DNA of 64,000 bases from Ulvibacter algarum (GCA_947488905.1 CANLBJ010000001.1:434001-498000); one strand, 5' to 3'; positions 8,964 through 18,688 are shown, counted from the stretch's first letter. Numbers and translations are program-made. The notes: a model not told the origin generated them from the sequence alone.

Positions 8964-9605
8964 CTATTTCCTCCCAAAATCTGCTGGGATTTCACCCCAG
9001 GCTTTGGTTTCCCATTTCACAACTTGCGTTTTATAAGTGTTGGTTTTTAGCCAAGCCTCAGCACGTTTTACAAGTTCTAAAAGATCTTTATTTTTAGGTC
9101 CCCAAGCAAGTTTTGTGTTACAACGCTTTTTTTTAATCCAGCCCATCGCAATACGAGAATCTGTGTATAAAATGCGGTCACTATTGTGTTTTTGTAAATA
9201 GGCGAGGCCGTGAACTAGTGCTAAAAATTCGCCCACATTATTGGTTCCTTTTTTAAAAGGCCCTTGATGAAACAACTGTCTTTTTGTTTGGGTATCTACC
9301 CCTCGGTATTCCATTATACCTGGGTTTCCACTTGATGCTGCGTCTACAGAGATAGAGTATAAATTAGGTTCGCCATATGCTGCTTTTTCTGCTGCGGAAA
9401 GCTGCTTTTTTTTCTTACTTGTTCCTTTACCTTTATAATCGTTATAGTTTTTATTAAAAGCAATTTTGGCTTCTTTTTGAGAAGTAAAACTCATGTATTG
9501 CGCACCAGAAATACCTTTTATAGCAGCTTGACATTTTTTCCAGCTATCATAAACCCCGGCCGGATTACCAAACCATACAACATAATATTTTTTAGGTTTA
9601 CTCAT
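8964..9605 (-). CDS. rnhA: Ribonuclease H with N-terminal viroplasmin/hybrid-binding domain
   Basis: Cuts the RNA strand of RNA-DNA hybrids in the cytoplasm. Residues 1-55 (KYYVVWFGNPAGVYDSWKKC, with a later FTSQKEAKIAF) are the small viroplasmin-type hybrid-binding domain also found in eukaryotic RNase H1. A lysine-rich linker follows, then an RNase HI domain with carboxylates Asp88 (SVDAASSGNPG), Glu126 (NNVGEFLAL), Asp149 (YTDSRIAM) and Asp209 (IPADFGRK). Length 213 is normal for this architecture in Bacteroidota. The start overlaps the 3' end of purN by 8 bases, so the two are co-transcribed. Confidence 0.92.
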   Translation of the reverse strand: MSKPKKYYVVWFGNPAGVYDSWKKCQAAIKGISGAQYMSFTSQKEAKIAFNKNYNDYKGKGTSKKKKQLSAAEKAAYGEPNLYSISVDAASSGNPGIMEYRGVDTQTKRQLFHQGPFKKGTNNVGEFLALVHGLAYLQKHNSDRILYTDSRIAMGWIKKKRCNTKLAWGPKNKDLLELVKRAEAWLKTNTYKTQVVKWETKAWGEIPADFGRK

Positions 9606-10188
9606 TTAAGGTTTTTTGACTTTTATTTAAAACCTCTTCTATAATTTTAGGAAACCATTCATGTTCTAGTTTGTGCACTTTTGAAGCAACGACATTTGCT
9701 GAATCATCAGGTAAAACTTCGGTTTTTGTTTGAAAGATTATGGCGCCATCATCATATTTTTCGTTTACATAATGAATAGTAATGCCAGTTTCAGGTTCTT
9801 TATTTGCCACAATAGCTTCATGAACGTGTTTTCCGTACATCCCTTTTCCTCCATATTTAGGAAGCAGCGCGGGATGAATATTTATTACTTTATCTTGAAA
9901 CTCACGAAGTATGATTTCTGGAAATTTCAGAAGAAAACCAGCGAGAATTATGAGGTCTGGAGCAAGGCTTTTAAGTTCGTTTACTAAACCATCGGGTGAC
10001 ACCATTTCGGTTTTGCTAAAAGATAAAGCCTTAATATGTGAGGTTTTAGCACGTTCTAACACTTTGGCATCCTTCTTGTTTGAGAGGACACAGACAACCT
10101 CAACACTTTGAGAAGTTGCAAAGTAATTTATAATGTTTTGAGTATTGGTACCGTTACCTGAAGCAAAAATAACCAGTCGCTTCTTCAT
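9598..10188 (-). CDS. purN: Phosphoribosylglycinamide formyltransferase
   Basis: Transfers a formyl group from 10-formyl-THF to GAR in purine synthesis. The phosphate loop ASGNGTN (9-15) and the catalytic set Asn103, His105 (INIHPALLPKYGG) and Asp147 (YDDGAIIFQ) are all present. Length 196 is typical. It is the promoter-proximal gene of a purN-rnhA unit; a -7 box is 34 bases upstream. It is divergent from acpP, an arrangement I associate with Flavobacteriaceae. Confidence 0.95.
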   Translation of the reverse strand: MKKRLVIFASGNGTNTQNIINYFATSQSVEVVCVLSNKKDAKVLERAKTSHIKALSFSKTEMVSPDGLVNELKSLAPDLIILAGFLLKFPEIILREFQDKVINIHPALLPKYGGKGMYGKHVHEAIVANKEPETGITIHYVNEKYDDGAIIFQTKTEVLPDDSANVVASKVHKLEHEWFPKIIEEVLNKSQKTLNE

Positions 10189-10221
10189 ATTGTTTAGGGT
10201 TTTCTAGAAGTTAATTAATTA

Positions 10222-10229
10222 CAAAAGTA
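10222..10229 (-). promoter_or_regulatory. -7 box of purN-rnhA
   Basis: On the minus strand TACTTTTG matches TAnnTTTG, 33 bases before the purN ATG. Confidence 0.5.
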
Positions 10230-10293
10230 AGGCATAGGGTATTCACTTCGCCCAAAAATGTTTAAATTACAATCACATTTTAAGATTAAAATG

Positions 10294-10322
10294 TTGTTTT
10301 AAGTTAAAATATTTTATTTTTG
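10294..10322 (+). promoter_or_regulatory. Promoter of acpP-fabF-rnc
   Basis: TTG at 10294-10296, an 18-base spacer, then TATTTTTG at 10315-10322. Both elements and the spacing match the Bacteroidota consensus. The acpP ATG is 31 bases downstream. Confidence 0.75.
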
Positions 10323-10353
10323 CCACTTATTAAATTTAAAAAAAACAAACATT

Positions 10354-10587
10354 ATGTCAGACATTGCATCAAGAGTAAAAGCAATTATCGTAGATAAATT
10401 AGGTGTAGACGAGAACGAAGTAGTAAACGAAGCAAGCTTCACAAACGACTTAGGGGCAGATTCACTAGATACGGTTGAGCTTATTATGGAATTTGAAAAA
10501 GAATTTGATATTCAGATCCCAGACGATCAAGCTGAAAACATTGCGACAGTAGGTCAAGCAGTAACTTATATTGAAGAGAACAAATAA
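10354..10587 (+). CDS. acpP: Acyl carrier protein
   Basis: Carries the growing acyl chain on 4'-phosphopantetheine during fatty-acid synthesis. The attachment motif [12 protein letters not shown] is present, with the modified Ser37. The protein is 77 residues and very acidic, as usual. It is followed by fabF 12 bases later, and then rnc, in what should be one operon driven by the promoter at 10294. Confidence 0.97.
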   Translation: MSDIASRVKAIIVDKLGVDENEVVNEASFTNDLGADSLDTVELIMEFEKEFDIQIPDDQAENIATVGQAVTYIEENK

Positions 10588-10599
10588 GAGATTTTCTTT

Positions 10600-11853
10600 A
10601 TGGAACTTAAGCGAGTTGTAGTAACAGGACTAGGTGCCCTAACACCCATTGGTAATAATATCGCAGAATACTGGGATGGACTTAAAAATGGTAAAAGCGG
10701 ATGCGCACCTATAACACATTTTGATGCTGAAAAGTTCAAGACGCGATTTGCTTGTGAGATAAAGAATTTTGATCCTTTGCAGCATTTTGATCGTAAGGAA
10801 GCCCGTAAGCTAGACAAGTTTGCCCAGTATGCATTAGTGAGTAGCGATGAAGCTATTAAAGATGCAGGGATAAACTTAGACACTGTAGATAAATTTCGCG
10901 TAGGCGTTATCTGGGGTGCTGGTATAGGTGGAATCGAGACGTTTCAGAATGAAGTAATAAATTTTGCAGAAGGGGACGGAACACCACGTTTCAACCCCTT
11001 CTTTATTCCTAAAATGATAGCAGATATTGCTCCAGGTAATATTTCTATCAAACATGGATTTATGGGGCCAAATTATACAACGGTCTCTGCGTGTGCTTCT
11101 GCGGCAAACGCAATGATAGATGCGCTTAACTATATTAGATTAGGGCATTGTGATATTATAGTAACAGGTGGTAGTGAAGCTGCGGTAACGCAAGCTGGAG
11201 TAGGTGGTTTTAATGCCATGCACGCTCTTTCTACTCGTAATGAAGACCCTGCAACTGCTTCTAGACCTTTTGATGCTACTCGTGATGGGTTTGTATTAGG
11301 TGAAGGTGCTGGTGCATTGGTTTTAGAAGAGTATGAACACGCTAAAGCACGTGGTGCTAAAATTTATGCAGAAGTAATAGGTGGTGGGATGTCAAGTGAC
11401 GCTTACCATATGACTGCGCCTCACCCTGAGGGTATAGGTGTAGAGCGTGTGATGCTTAATTGTTTAAGAGATGCTGGTATAGATGCTAGCCAAGTTGACG
11501 CGATTAACACACACGGAACTTCAACTCCTCTAGGGGATGTTGCAGAATTAAAAGCAATAAGTAAAGTTTTTGGAGCTCATGCAAATGACATTAACATTAA
11601 CTCTACAAAATCAATGACGGGGCACTTATTAGGTGCGGCCGGTGCAATAGAAGCTATTGCTTCTATACTATCAATGGAGCATAGTCTTGTGCCTCCTACG
11701 ATAAATCACACAACAATAGACGAGAATATTGATCCTTCTTTAAACTTGACACTCAATAAAGCACAGCCTCGTGAGGTAAATGTTGCAATGAGTAATACTT
11801 TTGGGTTTGGAGGTCACAACGCTTGTGTATTGTTTAGAAAATTAGATGAGTAA
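10600..11853 (+). CDS. fabF: 3-oxoacyl-ACP synthase II
   Basis: Condenses malonyl-ACP with acyl-ACP in type II fatty-acid synthesis. The catalytic triad of the KAS I/II class is visible: Cys165 (TVSACASAANA), His305 (NTHGTSTPLGD) and His342 (KSMTGHLLGAAG), with Lys337 next to the last. Length 417 is typical. It lies between acpP, its substrate carrier, and rnc, and is co-transcribed with them. Cytoplasmic. Confidence 0.97.
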   Translation: MELKRVVVTGLGALTPIGNNIAEYWDGLKNGKSGCAPITHFDAEKFKTRFACEIKNFDPLQHFDRKEARKLDKFAQYALVSSDEAIKDAGINLDTVDKFRVGVIWGAGIGGIETFQNEVINFAEGDGTPRFNPFFIPKMIADIAPGNISIKHGFMGPNYTTVSACASAANAMIDALNYIRLGHCDIIVTGGSEAAVTQAGVGGFNAMHALSTRNEDPATASRPFDATRDGFVLGEGAGALVLEEYEHAKARGAKIYAEVIGGGMSSDAYHMTAPHPEGIGVERVMLNCLRDAGIDASQVDAINTHGTSTPLGDVAELKAISKVFGAHANDININSTKSMTGHLLGAAGAIEAIASILSMEHSLVPPTINHTTIDENIDPSLNLTLNKAQPREVNVAMSNTFGFGGHNACVLFRKLDE

Positions 11854-11858
11854 AAATA

Positions 11859-12605
11859 ATGGCATCTTTTAAAAACATATTTAGTCCCCGTTCTTCTAAG
11901 GATGGGGATTTTTTTTTGGTACTTAAAAAGCTAATGGGCTTTAAACCAAAAAATATATCTATATATGAAGAAGCTTTTACACATAGATCTACTAATGAGA
12001 AAACGAGCCAAGGCCACGCTCAAAACTATGAACGTCTAGAATTTTTAGGAGACGCTATGCTTAGCTCTGTTATTGCAGCCCACCTTTATAAAAAGGTGCC
12101 CGGCGGTAATGAAGGTTATCTTACAAAAATGAGATCTAAGGTAGTGAGTAGAGAACATCTTAATGAGCTAGGGCGAGATCTTGAGCTTATTAAACAGTTA
12201 AGGTCTAATATACCTATCAAGCAGTTTGGTGGTAATGTACACGGTAATTTATTTGAATCTTTGGTAGGCGCAATCTACCTTGATAGAGGATATAAATACT
12301 GTGAGAAGTTTATCGCTAAAAGAGTTATTAAGCCCTATGTTGATATAGAAAAACTAGAAGGGAAGGTAATAAGCTATAAAAGTCTTTTTATAGAATGGTG
12401 TCAAAAACATAAATCACAATTTAAATTTGCCGTTTATGAAGATACCGGTAATGATAAATTGAAGCATTTTGCGGTAAAACTTCACCTTGATGATGAGGTC
12501 GTTGGTAAAGCAAGAGCAACTTCAAAGAAGAAAGCAGAAGAAATGGCTGCAAAAAGGGCCTATTATAAATTGCAAAAAGCAATTGACAAAGATTTTTCTA
12601 AATAA
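11859..12605 (+). CDS. rnc: Ribonuclease III
   Basis: Cleaves double-stranded RNA, including rRNA precursors. The RNase III signature YERLEFLGDAMLS (around residues 62-74) holds the first metal-binding acids and ESLVGAIYLDRG (around 130-141) the second set. A C-terminal dsRNA-binding domain starts near residue 170 and ends with KARATSKKKAEEMAAKRAY. Length 248 is normal. It follows fabF by 5 bases as the last gene of the operon and is followed by a terminator. Confidence 0.96.
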   Translation: MASFKNIFSPRSSKDGDFFLVLKKLMGFKPKNISIYEEAFTHRSTNEKTSQGHAQNYERLEFLGDAMLSSVIAAHLYKKVPGGNEGYLTKMRSKVVSREHLNELGRDLELIKQLRSNIPIKQFGGNVHGNLFESLVGAIYLDRGYKYCEKFIAKRVIKPYVDIEKLEGKVISYKSLFIEWCQKHKSQFKFAVYEDTGNDKLKHFAVKLHLDDEVVGKARATSKKKAEEMAAKRAYYKLQKAIDKDFSK

Positions 12606-12649
12606 TTATCCCTAGGTTAAAACAGATTTAGCTCAATTTTTTTAATTTT

Positions 12650-12672
12650 AAAGACACTTTTGTGTCTTTTTT
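12650..12672 (+). terminator. Terminator of acpP-fabF-rnc
   Basis: AAAGACAC pairs with GTGTCTTT around a TTTT loop and runs into a T stretch, 45 bases after the rnc stop. Confidence 0.8.
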
Positions 12673-12849
12673 GTTTGTTTTATCTATTAAAGTAACCTCT
12701 TTTAAGATTATAACATACTTGATAATTGGTAATATTTGTTAAATTGCACATCTACTTGAGTATAGTATTGCATCTTTTTTACAATAATTTAATTTTCTCT
12801 TAATTGCTTCTTGACTTGTATTGCTTATTTTTATCTTTTAGATTAAAGA

Positions 12850-13341
12850 ATGGGCGTACAAAGATTAGTTTTAACAGATGACCTAGCAGAAGACTTTTTG
12901 CTTATAGCTATTCACTGTAGCGAAGAGGCTTATAAAGTTGCTTTTTTGTTAAATCAGTTTGCATATTTAAGACTTGGAAGACGTAGAATGGACTTAGAGT
13001 ACACAATTGATGGATTAGAAATTTCATTTCCGTTGTTTGCTTATGAAGATGAGATGCGATATATCAATTATGATTTAGTCGCAAATAAATGTGTGTCAAA
13101 GTCTGCTAGAGTGGTAAGCAGTGGTGGTCTTTTTGGGAGTGAGAATATTTCAGAAACTATCACTACGTACTTAATACCAGAATATAAAAAGGTAGATTTT
13201 TTTCTGAAAATTTCTACAGATGCCCCATCAGTCGCTATGAGAAAAATTGTGGCTGATATAAATACAATAAAACAGGTCATTTCGGCCTATGAAATAGATA
13301 CAGAACAACTAAAATCGAGGAATAATTTAATTTTTGACTAA
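12850..13341 (+). CDS. IPExxxVDY family protein
   Basis: A 163-residue cytoplasmic protein of a small family named for the motif seen here as LIPEYKKVDFFLKI (around residues 117-130). It has no signal peptide or membrane segment. Its function is unknown to me. The stop codon is directly followed by the ATG of pyruvate kinase, so the two genes are translationally adjacent; in my recollection this pairing is common in Flavobacteriaceae. The N-terminal part has an alternating hydrophobic pattern consistent with a small alpha/beta fold. Confidence 0.8.
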   Translation: MGVQRLVLTDDLAEDFLLIAIHCSEEAYKVAFLLNQFAYLRLGRRRMDLEYTIDGLEISFPLFAYEDEMRYINYDLVANKCVSKSARVVSSGGLFGSENISETITTYLIPEYKKVDFFLKISTDAPSVAMRKIVADINTIKQVISAYEIDTEQLKSRNNLIFD

Positions 13342-14772
13342 ATGCCAAACCAAAAGAAGACGAAGATTGTTGCAACCCTAGGGCCAGCAACACAAGACAG
13401 AGAGATATTAAAGCAGATGATTCTTGAGGGAGTTAATGTATTTAGAATAAATTTCTCACATGCAGATTATGACAATGCAAAAGAAGTAGTAGCTACTATT
13501 AGAGACTTAGGTAAAGAGTTAGGTACGAGCACTGCTATTTTAGGAGACTTGCAGGGACCTAAATTACGTGTAGGTATCATGAAAGAAGAAGTAGTGGTAA
13601 ACCCTGGAGATACCATTTCATTCTGTACTGGAAAAGAGTTTGAGGGTACCTCAAAAAAGGTTTACATGAACTATGATAACTTTCCAAGAGATGTAAAAAA
13701 AGGAGAGCGTATCTTACTAGATGATGGTAAGTTAATGTTTGAAGTTTTAAAAACAGACGGAAAAAATGAAGTAAAAACAAAGGTGATTCAAGGAGGTCCT
13801 TTGCGCTCTAGAAAAGGGGTAAACCTTCCTAATACTAATATTTCATTGCCAGCTTTAACTCAAAAAGATAAAGAAGACGCCGTGTTTGCAATTTCACTTG
13901 AGGTAGACTGGATAGCCTTATCATTTGTGCGCCACGCAGAGGATCTTAAAGAATTACAAGCTTTAATTGAAGCTAATTGCGATTATAAAATTCCAATTAT
14001 CGCTAAGATTGAAAAACCGGAAGCGGTTAAAAATATTGATAAGATAGTTGCTTATTGTGATGGTCTTATGGTTGCCCGTGGAGATTTAGGAGTAGAAGTA
14101 CCTGCTGCAGAGGTGCCATTAATACAGAAGCAGTTAGTGTTAACAGCAAAACGTGCTAGAATACCAGTAATCATTGCTACTCAAATGATGGAAACAATGA
14201 TCACATCACTTACTCCTACAAGAGCAGAGGTAAATGACGTTGCAAACTCTGTAATGGATGGAGCAGATGCAGTAATGCTTTCTGGAGAGACTTCTGTGGG
14301 TAAATACCCTGTACAGGTGATCCAGACTATGGCAAACATTTGTAGAAATGTAGAAAACAGTGATTTAATTAATGTGCCACAAGAACCGCCTACGGTTCGT
14401 ACTAATAGATATATCACAAAATCTATCTGTTATCACGCAGCACATATGGCAAACGAGATTGACGCAAAGGCAATATGTACTTTAACAAATAGTGGTTATA
14501 CAGCTTTCCAGATTTCTGCTTGGCGCCCAGACGCACACATTTTAGTATTTACTAGCAATGAGCGTATACTTACTAGATTAAACTTGTTATGGGGTGTTAG
14601 AGCTTATTTTTATGATAAACACGTGAGCACAGACGAAACCGTAGAAGATGTAAATGCAATTGCCCAAGAGCGAGGTTTTGTAAAAAAAGGAGATTATTTA
14701 ATTAACCTAGCTGCAATGCCTATAGTAGATAAAGGGATGGTAAATACCTTAAGAGTTAGTTTAGGAAAATGA
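13342..14772 (+). CDS. pyk: Pyruvate kinase
   Basis: Last step of glycolysis: phosphoenolpyruvate plus ADP to pyruvate plus ATP. Substrate-binding RINFSH (35-40), active-site Lys222 in AKIEKPEAV, metal-binding glutamate in the same motif, and MVARGDLGVEVP (243-254) are all present. Length 476 matches the bacterial family. It follows the IPExxxVDY gene with no gap and overlaps the next gene by four bases (ATGA), so the three genes form one operon. There is no terminator between pyk and the hydrolase, but a terminator-like hairpin lies about 180 bases into the hydrolase gene. Confidence 0.97.
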   Translation: MPNQKKTKIVATLGPATQDREILKQMILEGVNVFRINFSHADYDNAKEVVATIRDLGKELGTSTAILGDLQGPKLRVGIMKEEVVVNPGDTISFCTGKEFEGTSKKVYMNYDNFPRDVKKGERILLDDGKLMFEVLKTDGKNEVKTKVIQGGPLRSRKGVNLPNTNISLPALTQKDKEDAVFAISLEVDWIALSFVRHAEDLKELQALIEANCDYKIPIIAKIEKPEAVKNIDKIVAYCDGLMVARGDLGVEVPAAEVPLIQKQLVLTAKRARIPVIIATQMMETMITSLTPTRAEVNDVANSVMDGADAVMLSGETSVGKYPVQVIQTMANICRNVENSDLINVPQEPPTVRTNRYITKSICYHAAHMANEIDAKAICTLTNSGYTAFQISAWRPDAHILVFTSNERILTRLNLLWGVRAYFYDKHVSTDETVEDVNAIAQERGFVKKGDYLINLAAMPIVDKGMVNTLRVSLGK

Positions 14773-15629
14773 TAAAAATTCTTTTAAAATGTATCATAGT
14801 CATTATTTTCTGTTTTTCACTACACAGTTGTAGTTCACTACAGTATCGCCAGACAGATACAGAATTAAAGAATCAATTTAAATCAGAAAATAATGATTTA
14901 TCTATAACATATTTTACAGATAAAGATTCTGGTTTAAAAATTAGATCTATAAAAAAAGAGCAGCCTGATAGCAATATCACGCTGCTCTTTTTCCATGGAT
15001 CACCAAGTTCACTCTCTGCCTGGAATGCGTATATAAGAGACACAACGCTACAAGATAAAGCAAATTTAATCGCGATAGATAGACCTGGTTATGGCTACTC
15101 TGGTTTTGGCAAATCATTAATATCTATAAAGGAGCAAGGAGAGGTAATGAGTAATTTGATTGATCATTATCAACTCAAAAACATAATTGTTGTTGGCGCA
15201 TCTTATGGAGGCCCATTAGCAGCAAGAATAGCTGCAATAAATGATAATGTAAAAGGAGTAGTAATGGTCTCACCTGCCATTGACCCGGAGCAAGAGAAAT
15301 ATATTTGGCAGTCAAAATTTACGCAATGGTGGTTAACCCGGTGGTTGGTACCTACAGGATATCGCGTTGCTGGTGATGAAAAAACGTCCCATGCGGCAGA
15401 GCTAAAAAAGTTAGAAAAAGATTGGGATAAAGTAACAGTACCTGTAATACATATTCATGGAGACACAGATGATATTGTTCCCTTCGGAAATATCAACTAC
15501 ACAAAAAGAGTATTTAAGAATATTGAGATTGTAAAAATATCAAATAAAGGGCACGAAATCGCTTGGCGAAACCCCGAGATTGTGATGCCTTATTTGTGTG
15601 ATATGATTTTGAAGTTAAAAGTAAAATGA
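14769..15629 (+). CDS. Alpha/beta-hydrolase lipoprotein
   Basis: An N-terminal signal with lipobox FSLHSCSS (lipidated Cys21) places this 286-residue protein in the envelope. The hydrolase core shows the oxyanion HG at 76-77 (FFHGSPSS), the nucleophile elbow GASYGG (Ser145), the acid in GDTDDIVP (Asp235) and His262 (NKGHEIAW). This is a complete triad for an esterase, lipase or peptidase of the AB-hydrolase fold; the substrate is unknown. Its ATG overlaps the pyk stop. The 292 bases after it, up to the convergent LytTR gene, show no gene. Confidence 0.85.
   Translation: MIKILLKCIIVIIFCFSLHSCSSLQYRQTDTELKNQFKSENNDLSITYFTDKDSGLKIRSIKKEQPDSNITLLFFHGSPSSLSAWNAYIRDTTLQDKANLIAIDRPGYGYSGFGKSLISIKEQGEVMSNLIDHYQLKNIIVVGASYGGPLAARIAAINDNVKGVVMVSPAIDPEQEKYIWQSKFTQWWLTRWLVPTGYRVAGDEKTSHAAELKKLEKDWDKVTVPVIHIHGDTDDIVPFGNINYTKRVFKNIEIVKISNKGHEIAWRNPEIVMPYLCDMILKLKVK
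14953..14996 (+). terminator. Terminator-like hairpin inside the hydrolase gene
   Basis: AAAAAGAGCAGC at 14953-14964 is a perfect 12-bp complement of GCTGCTCTTTTT at 14981-14992, with a 16-base loop and ending in a T run. It looks like an intrinsic terminator but lies within the coding sequence, 181 bases after the pyk stop. Confidence 0.5.
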
Positions 15630-15921
15630 GCTTTGTAAATACCCTTGAAGCCTCTTTTTCTTAAATAAATACACCCTCAATAAACCTATAATCAAAACTC
15701 TAAATGACTATATAATTATCCATTGGTAGTTAAAAGAGGATGTATTCTTTGGTTAGAGCAATTGTGTTGTAGGAGATGTTTTCATACTATTTTTTTAATA
15801 GATAATATCTTTATTAGACAGTACTAAATAACAGATAATCAATTAATTTAAAAATAGATGTAGGACGAGTGATACCATTTGTTTCCCTAATGGTTTAATT
15901 TGTTTTTTAAGTGTAAAAACG

Positions 15922-16662
15922 CTAAATAGTATTTAATCTTTGAAGTAATTTTTCTTTATGAGGCTTACTTATAGGTATTGCTTTTTTTGAAATGACAACA
16001 TGTGTCGTGCCCAATTCATTTATTTGAGAAAGATTTACAATAAACGATCTATGAATTCTCATAAAGTGTTTACTGGGTAGTTTCTGCTCAATATCTTTTA
16101 ATGTAATCACTAACACATATTCTTTTGCTTGTGTAAATATTCGGCAATAGTTTCTTTCGGCTTCAATATATAGGATCTCTTTTATGGCAACCTTTACCAT
16201 ATTATTATTGTGCCTTACAAAAATACAATCATCAAGCACATAAGGAATAGTAGCTGTTTCTGAAGTAGTGTCGTCTAATTTTGCTGCAGTTTTTTGGCTA
16301 ATTACTAACTCTATCGCGCGTTGTAAATCTAATTTTTTAAAAGGTTTTGCAATAAATGCAAAAGGGCGTGTTTCTTTAGCTCTGTTGAAATTTTTTTCAT
16401 CGTTATTTGCCGTTAAATAAATGACAGGGACATCACAAAATTGCTGCATTTGCCGTACCGTTTCAACGCCGTCTATTGTGCCTTTTAGGTTAATATCCAT
16501 TAATACAATATCTGGTGTGTTTTCTTTTAAGAGCACTAAAGCCTCTTCTCCTCTTGGAACAAGCCCCATAACGTCATAGCCTAAGCTGTTAAGGATTAAA
16601 GAGATATTTGCCGCAATAATCATCTCGTCTTCTACAATAAGTATATTAATTTTATTGTCCAT
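15922..16662 (-). CDS. LytTR-family response regulator
   Basis: 246-residue two-component response regulator. The receiver domain has Glu11/Asp12 (IVEDEM), phosphoacceptor Asp56 (LMDINLKG) and the conserved Lys in FIAKPF (around 108). Residues ~145-246 are a LytTR DNA-binding domain (ILYIEAERNYCRIFT, FMRIHRSFIVNLSQI). It overlaps the stop codon of the upstream TPR histidine kinase by one base, so kinase and regulator are one operon and almost certainly partners. LytTR domains typically bind paired direct repeats; the targets are not visible here. Confidence 0.92.
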   Translation of the reverse strand: MDNKINILIVEDEMIIAANISLILNSLGYDVMGLVPRGEEALVLLKENTPDIVLMDINLKGTIDGVETVRQMQQFCDVPVIYLTANNDEKNFNRAKETRPFAFIAKPFKKLDLQRAIELVISQKTAAKLDDTTSETATIPYVLDDCIFVRHNNNMVKVAIKEILYIEAERNYCRIFTQAKEYVLVITLKDIEQKLPSKHFMRIHRSFIVNLSQINELGTTHVVISKKAIPISKPHKEKLLQRLNTI

Positions 16663-18608
16663 TATGCCGCGGTACCAAGTTTAAAATAAAAGGTATACGA
16701 AGTGCCTAAATCATGAGACTCTTCCATATTCCCATTGAGTTGTTGTGTTAATAATTGAATGAGTTGAGTACCAAAACCTGTCCCATTTGACGCAACGTCT
16801 TTTTCTTTTCCCACACCATTATCAGTAAATATAAGTGATAATGTGCCATTATCTGTTTTTGACAAATCAATTTTTATGACCCCATTTTCATTATTAGGAA
16901 ACGCATACTTTAATGCATTAGTCAATAACTCATTTACTATTAACCCAATGGGTACTGCCGTATCTACATCAAGATTAAGGTTTGTCATTGCACATTCAAT
17001 TTTCACTTTTTCTTCTTTACCAAAAGAGTCTAAAACACCTTCTCCAAGATTTAAAAAATAATCTTTCATTTCAATAGAACCCAAATTATCTCCTTGATAT
17101 AATTTTTGATGGATAATCCCCATAGACTGCACACGATTCTGGCTTGCAATCATCGCATCTTTTGCGGCAGAATCTTGCAATTGAGCAGATTGTAGTGAGA
17201 TGAGCCCTTTTACCATCTCAAGATTGTTTTTAACACGGTGGTGAATTTCTCTAAGTAGTAATTCGTTCTCAGCATTTTTCTGAAATATGATACTAGATGC
17301 TTTTTTGTTCTTTCTGAAAAAATACAGCAGTAAAAAGAGTAATACAAGAAGCAGACCTGCCACGCCAATTATTAAATACTGCACTCTGTTTTTTTGTGTT
17401 AAAAGTATTTCTTGTGCTGCAATCGCTTCGTCCTTTTTTTCTGTTTCATATTTTACAATCATTTCAGATTGTAACTGTTCTATTTTTGCTTGTGATAATT
17501 CAGTTTCGTAGCCAAAGGCTTTATCCCTAAATTCAATTGCTTTAGGGTAGTCACCTAACTTTTCATAACACTGAGAAAGGGTTAAATATAACTCTGAAGC
17601 TCGATCTATTTTAGAATGTTCTTTACCCTTAATACCAGCAATTAAATGCGGTAATGCTTCTTTATAATTCTCTTGTAAAAAAAACATCTTCCCTATGTTA
17701 TACCTAAAAAAATCTCCATTCTCTTTACCACCTAACGCAATATTATCTTCCCAAGCTTTTTCATAAAAAACTAATGCCTTATCCACCATTTTTTGGTCTG
17801 CATAAATATCACCTTTTGTTTCATAGCTAGCTACAAGTAAATTTTCATTTTGTTCAAAATCTCTAGTAGAAGAAAGCTCAATACTTTGGTCAACAAACTC
17901 CATAGCTTTTGTGTAATCCTTTAACGTTTTATAGGCTTCACTAGTATACCACAAGGCTGATGCGGCAGACAAGTATTCTTCATTTTTTAATAACACAGGA
18001 TAGCTTAAAGTGGCATATTCAATTACTTTTACTGGCTCTTTTGTAGATAAATATAAAGCGGCAATTTGTACTTGAGACTCTGCTAACCAAAGCTCATTAT
18101 TAGTTTCTTCAAAATAATAAATAGCTTTTAAAACCGCTTCTTCAGATTTTTTTGATTCATTATTGTTGAGGTAATCCATCGCTAGCCCTAAATAGCTTTC
18201 ATTTGCGGCATCCAGATTTCCGTCTTTTAAATAAAACGCTACTGTTTTTTCTGCATGAAAAATGATAGAATCTGAGGGGTACTTGGTATTATTTAGATAA
18301 TGCCAATGTGATATATAATTATGTATTCGTCCTGCACTATAATAGTCTTTTTGCTTCTTGGCTCGCTTTAGTAAATGTTTTGAAGTTGTTTCAAAATTAG
18401 GGTCTCCATCTAACACACTTTGTCTAAGAGAATCTACGGCAGTCTCAAGACTAACGGCGCTTAGATCAGAATAGGGTATTTTAAAATTTGAAGAATTTTG
18501 CGCGATACTATTAAAATTTCCGAAGAAAAAAATAAGCAGTACCATCAAGCAAGTCTTACTCCCTGAGAGTTTCAAATATGTTTCTAATGCAAGAATAATA
18601 GTACGCAT
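16662..18608 (-). CDS. TPR sensor histidine kinase (HisKA_2 type)
   Basis: 648 residues: N-terminal signal or anchor (about 15-37), TPR-like helical repeats (about 60-390), a membrane segment (411-431) and a HisKA_2 domain with REIHHRVKNN (phosphoacceptor His456), then an HATPase (LIVNELLTNALKYAFP and DNGVGKEKD). The TPRs should lie in the periplasm and the kinase in the cytoplasm. Its partner is the LytTR regulator immediately downstream (TAATG overlap). This architecture is common in Flavobacteriaceae; the stimulus is unknown. The start ATG at 18608 gives a good signal sequence. Confidence 0.92.
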   Translation of the reverse strand: MRTIILALETYLKLSGSKTCLMVLLIFFFGNFNSIAQNSSNFKIPYSDLSAVSLETAVDSLRQSVLDGDPNFETTSKHLLKRAKKQKDYYSAGRIHNYISHWHYLNNTKYPSDSIIFHAEKTVAFYLKDGNLDAANESYLGLAMDYLNNNESKKSEEAVLKAIYYFEETNNELWLAESQVQIAALYLSTKEPVKVIEYATLSYPVLLKNEEYLSAASALWYTSEAYKTLKDYTKAMEFVDQSIELSSTRDFEQNENLLVASYETKGDIYADQKMVDKALVFYEKAWEDNIALGGKENGDFFRYNIGKMFFLQENYKEALPHLIAGIKGKEHSKIDRASELYLTLSQCYEKLGDYPKAIEFRDKAFGYETELSQAKIEQLQSEMIVKYETEKKDEAIAAQEILLTQKNRVQYLIIGVAGLLLVLLFLLLYFFRKNKKASSIIFQKNAENELLLREIHHRVKNNLEMVKGLISLQSAQLQDSAAKDAMIASQNRVQSMGIIHQKLYQGDNLGSIEMKDYFLNLGEGVLDSFGKEEKVKIECAMTNLNLDVDTAVPIGLIVNELLTNALKYAFPNNENGVIKIDLSKTDNGTLSLIFTDNGVGKEKDVASNGTGFGTQLIQLLTQQLNGNMEESHDLGTSYTFYFKLGTAA

Positions 18609-18688
18609 CGTTGTAAATTGAAAATTTTGAGGATACGTTAAATGTACAAAAATTTAACTTATAGGGTTTTAAAAACTTTTTTACTAAA

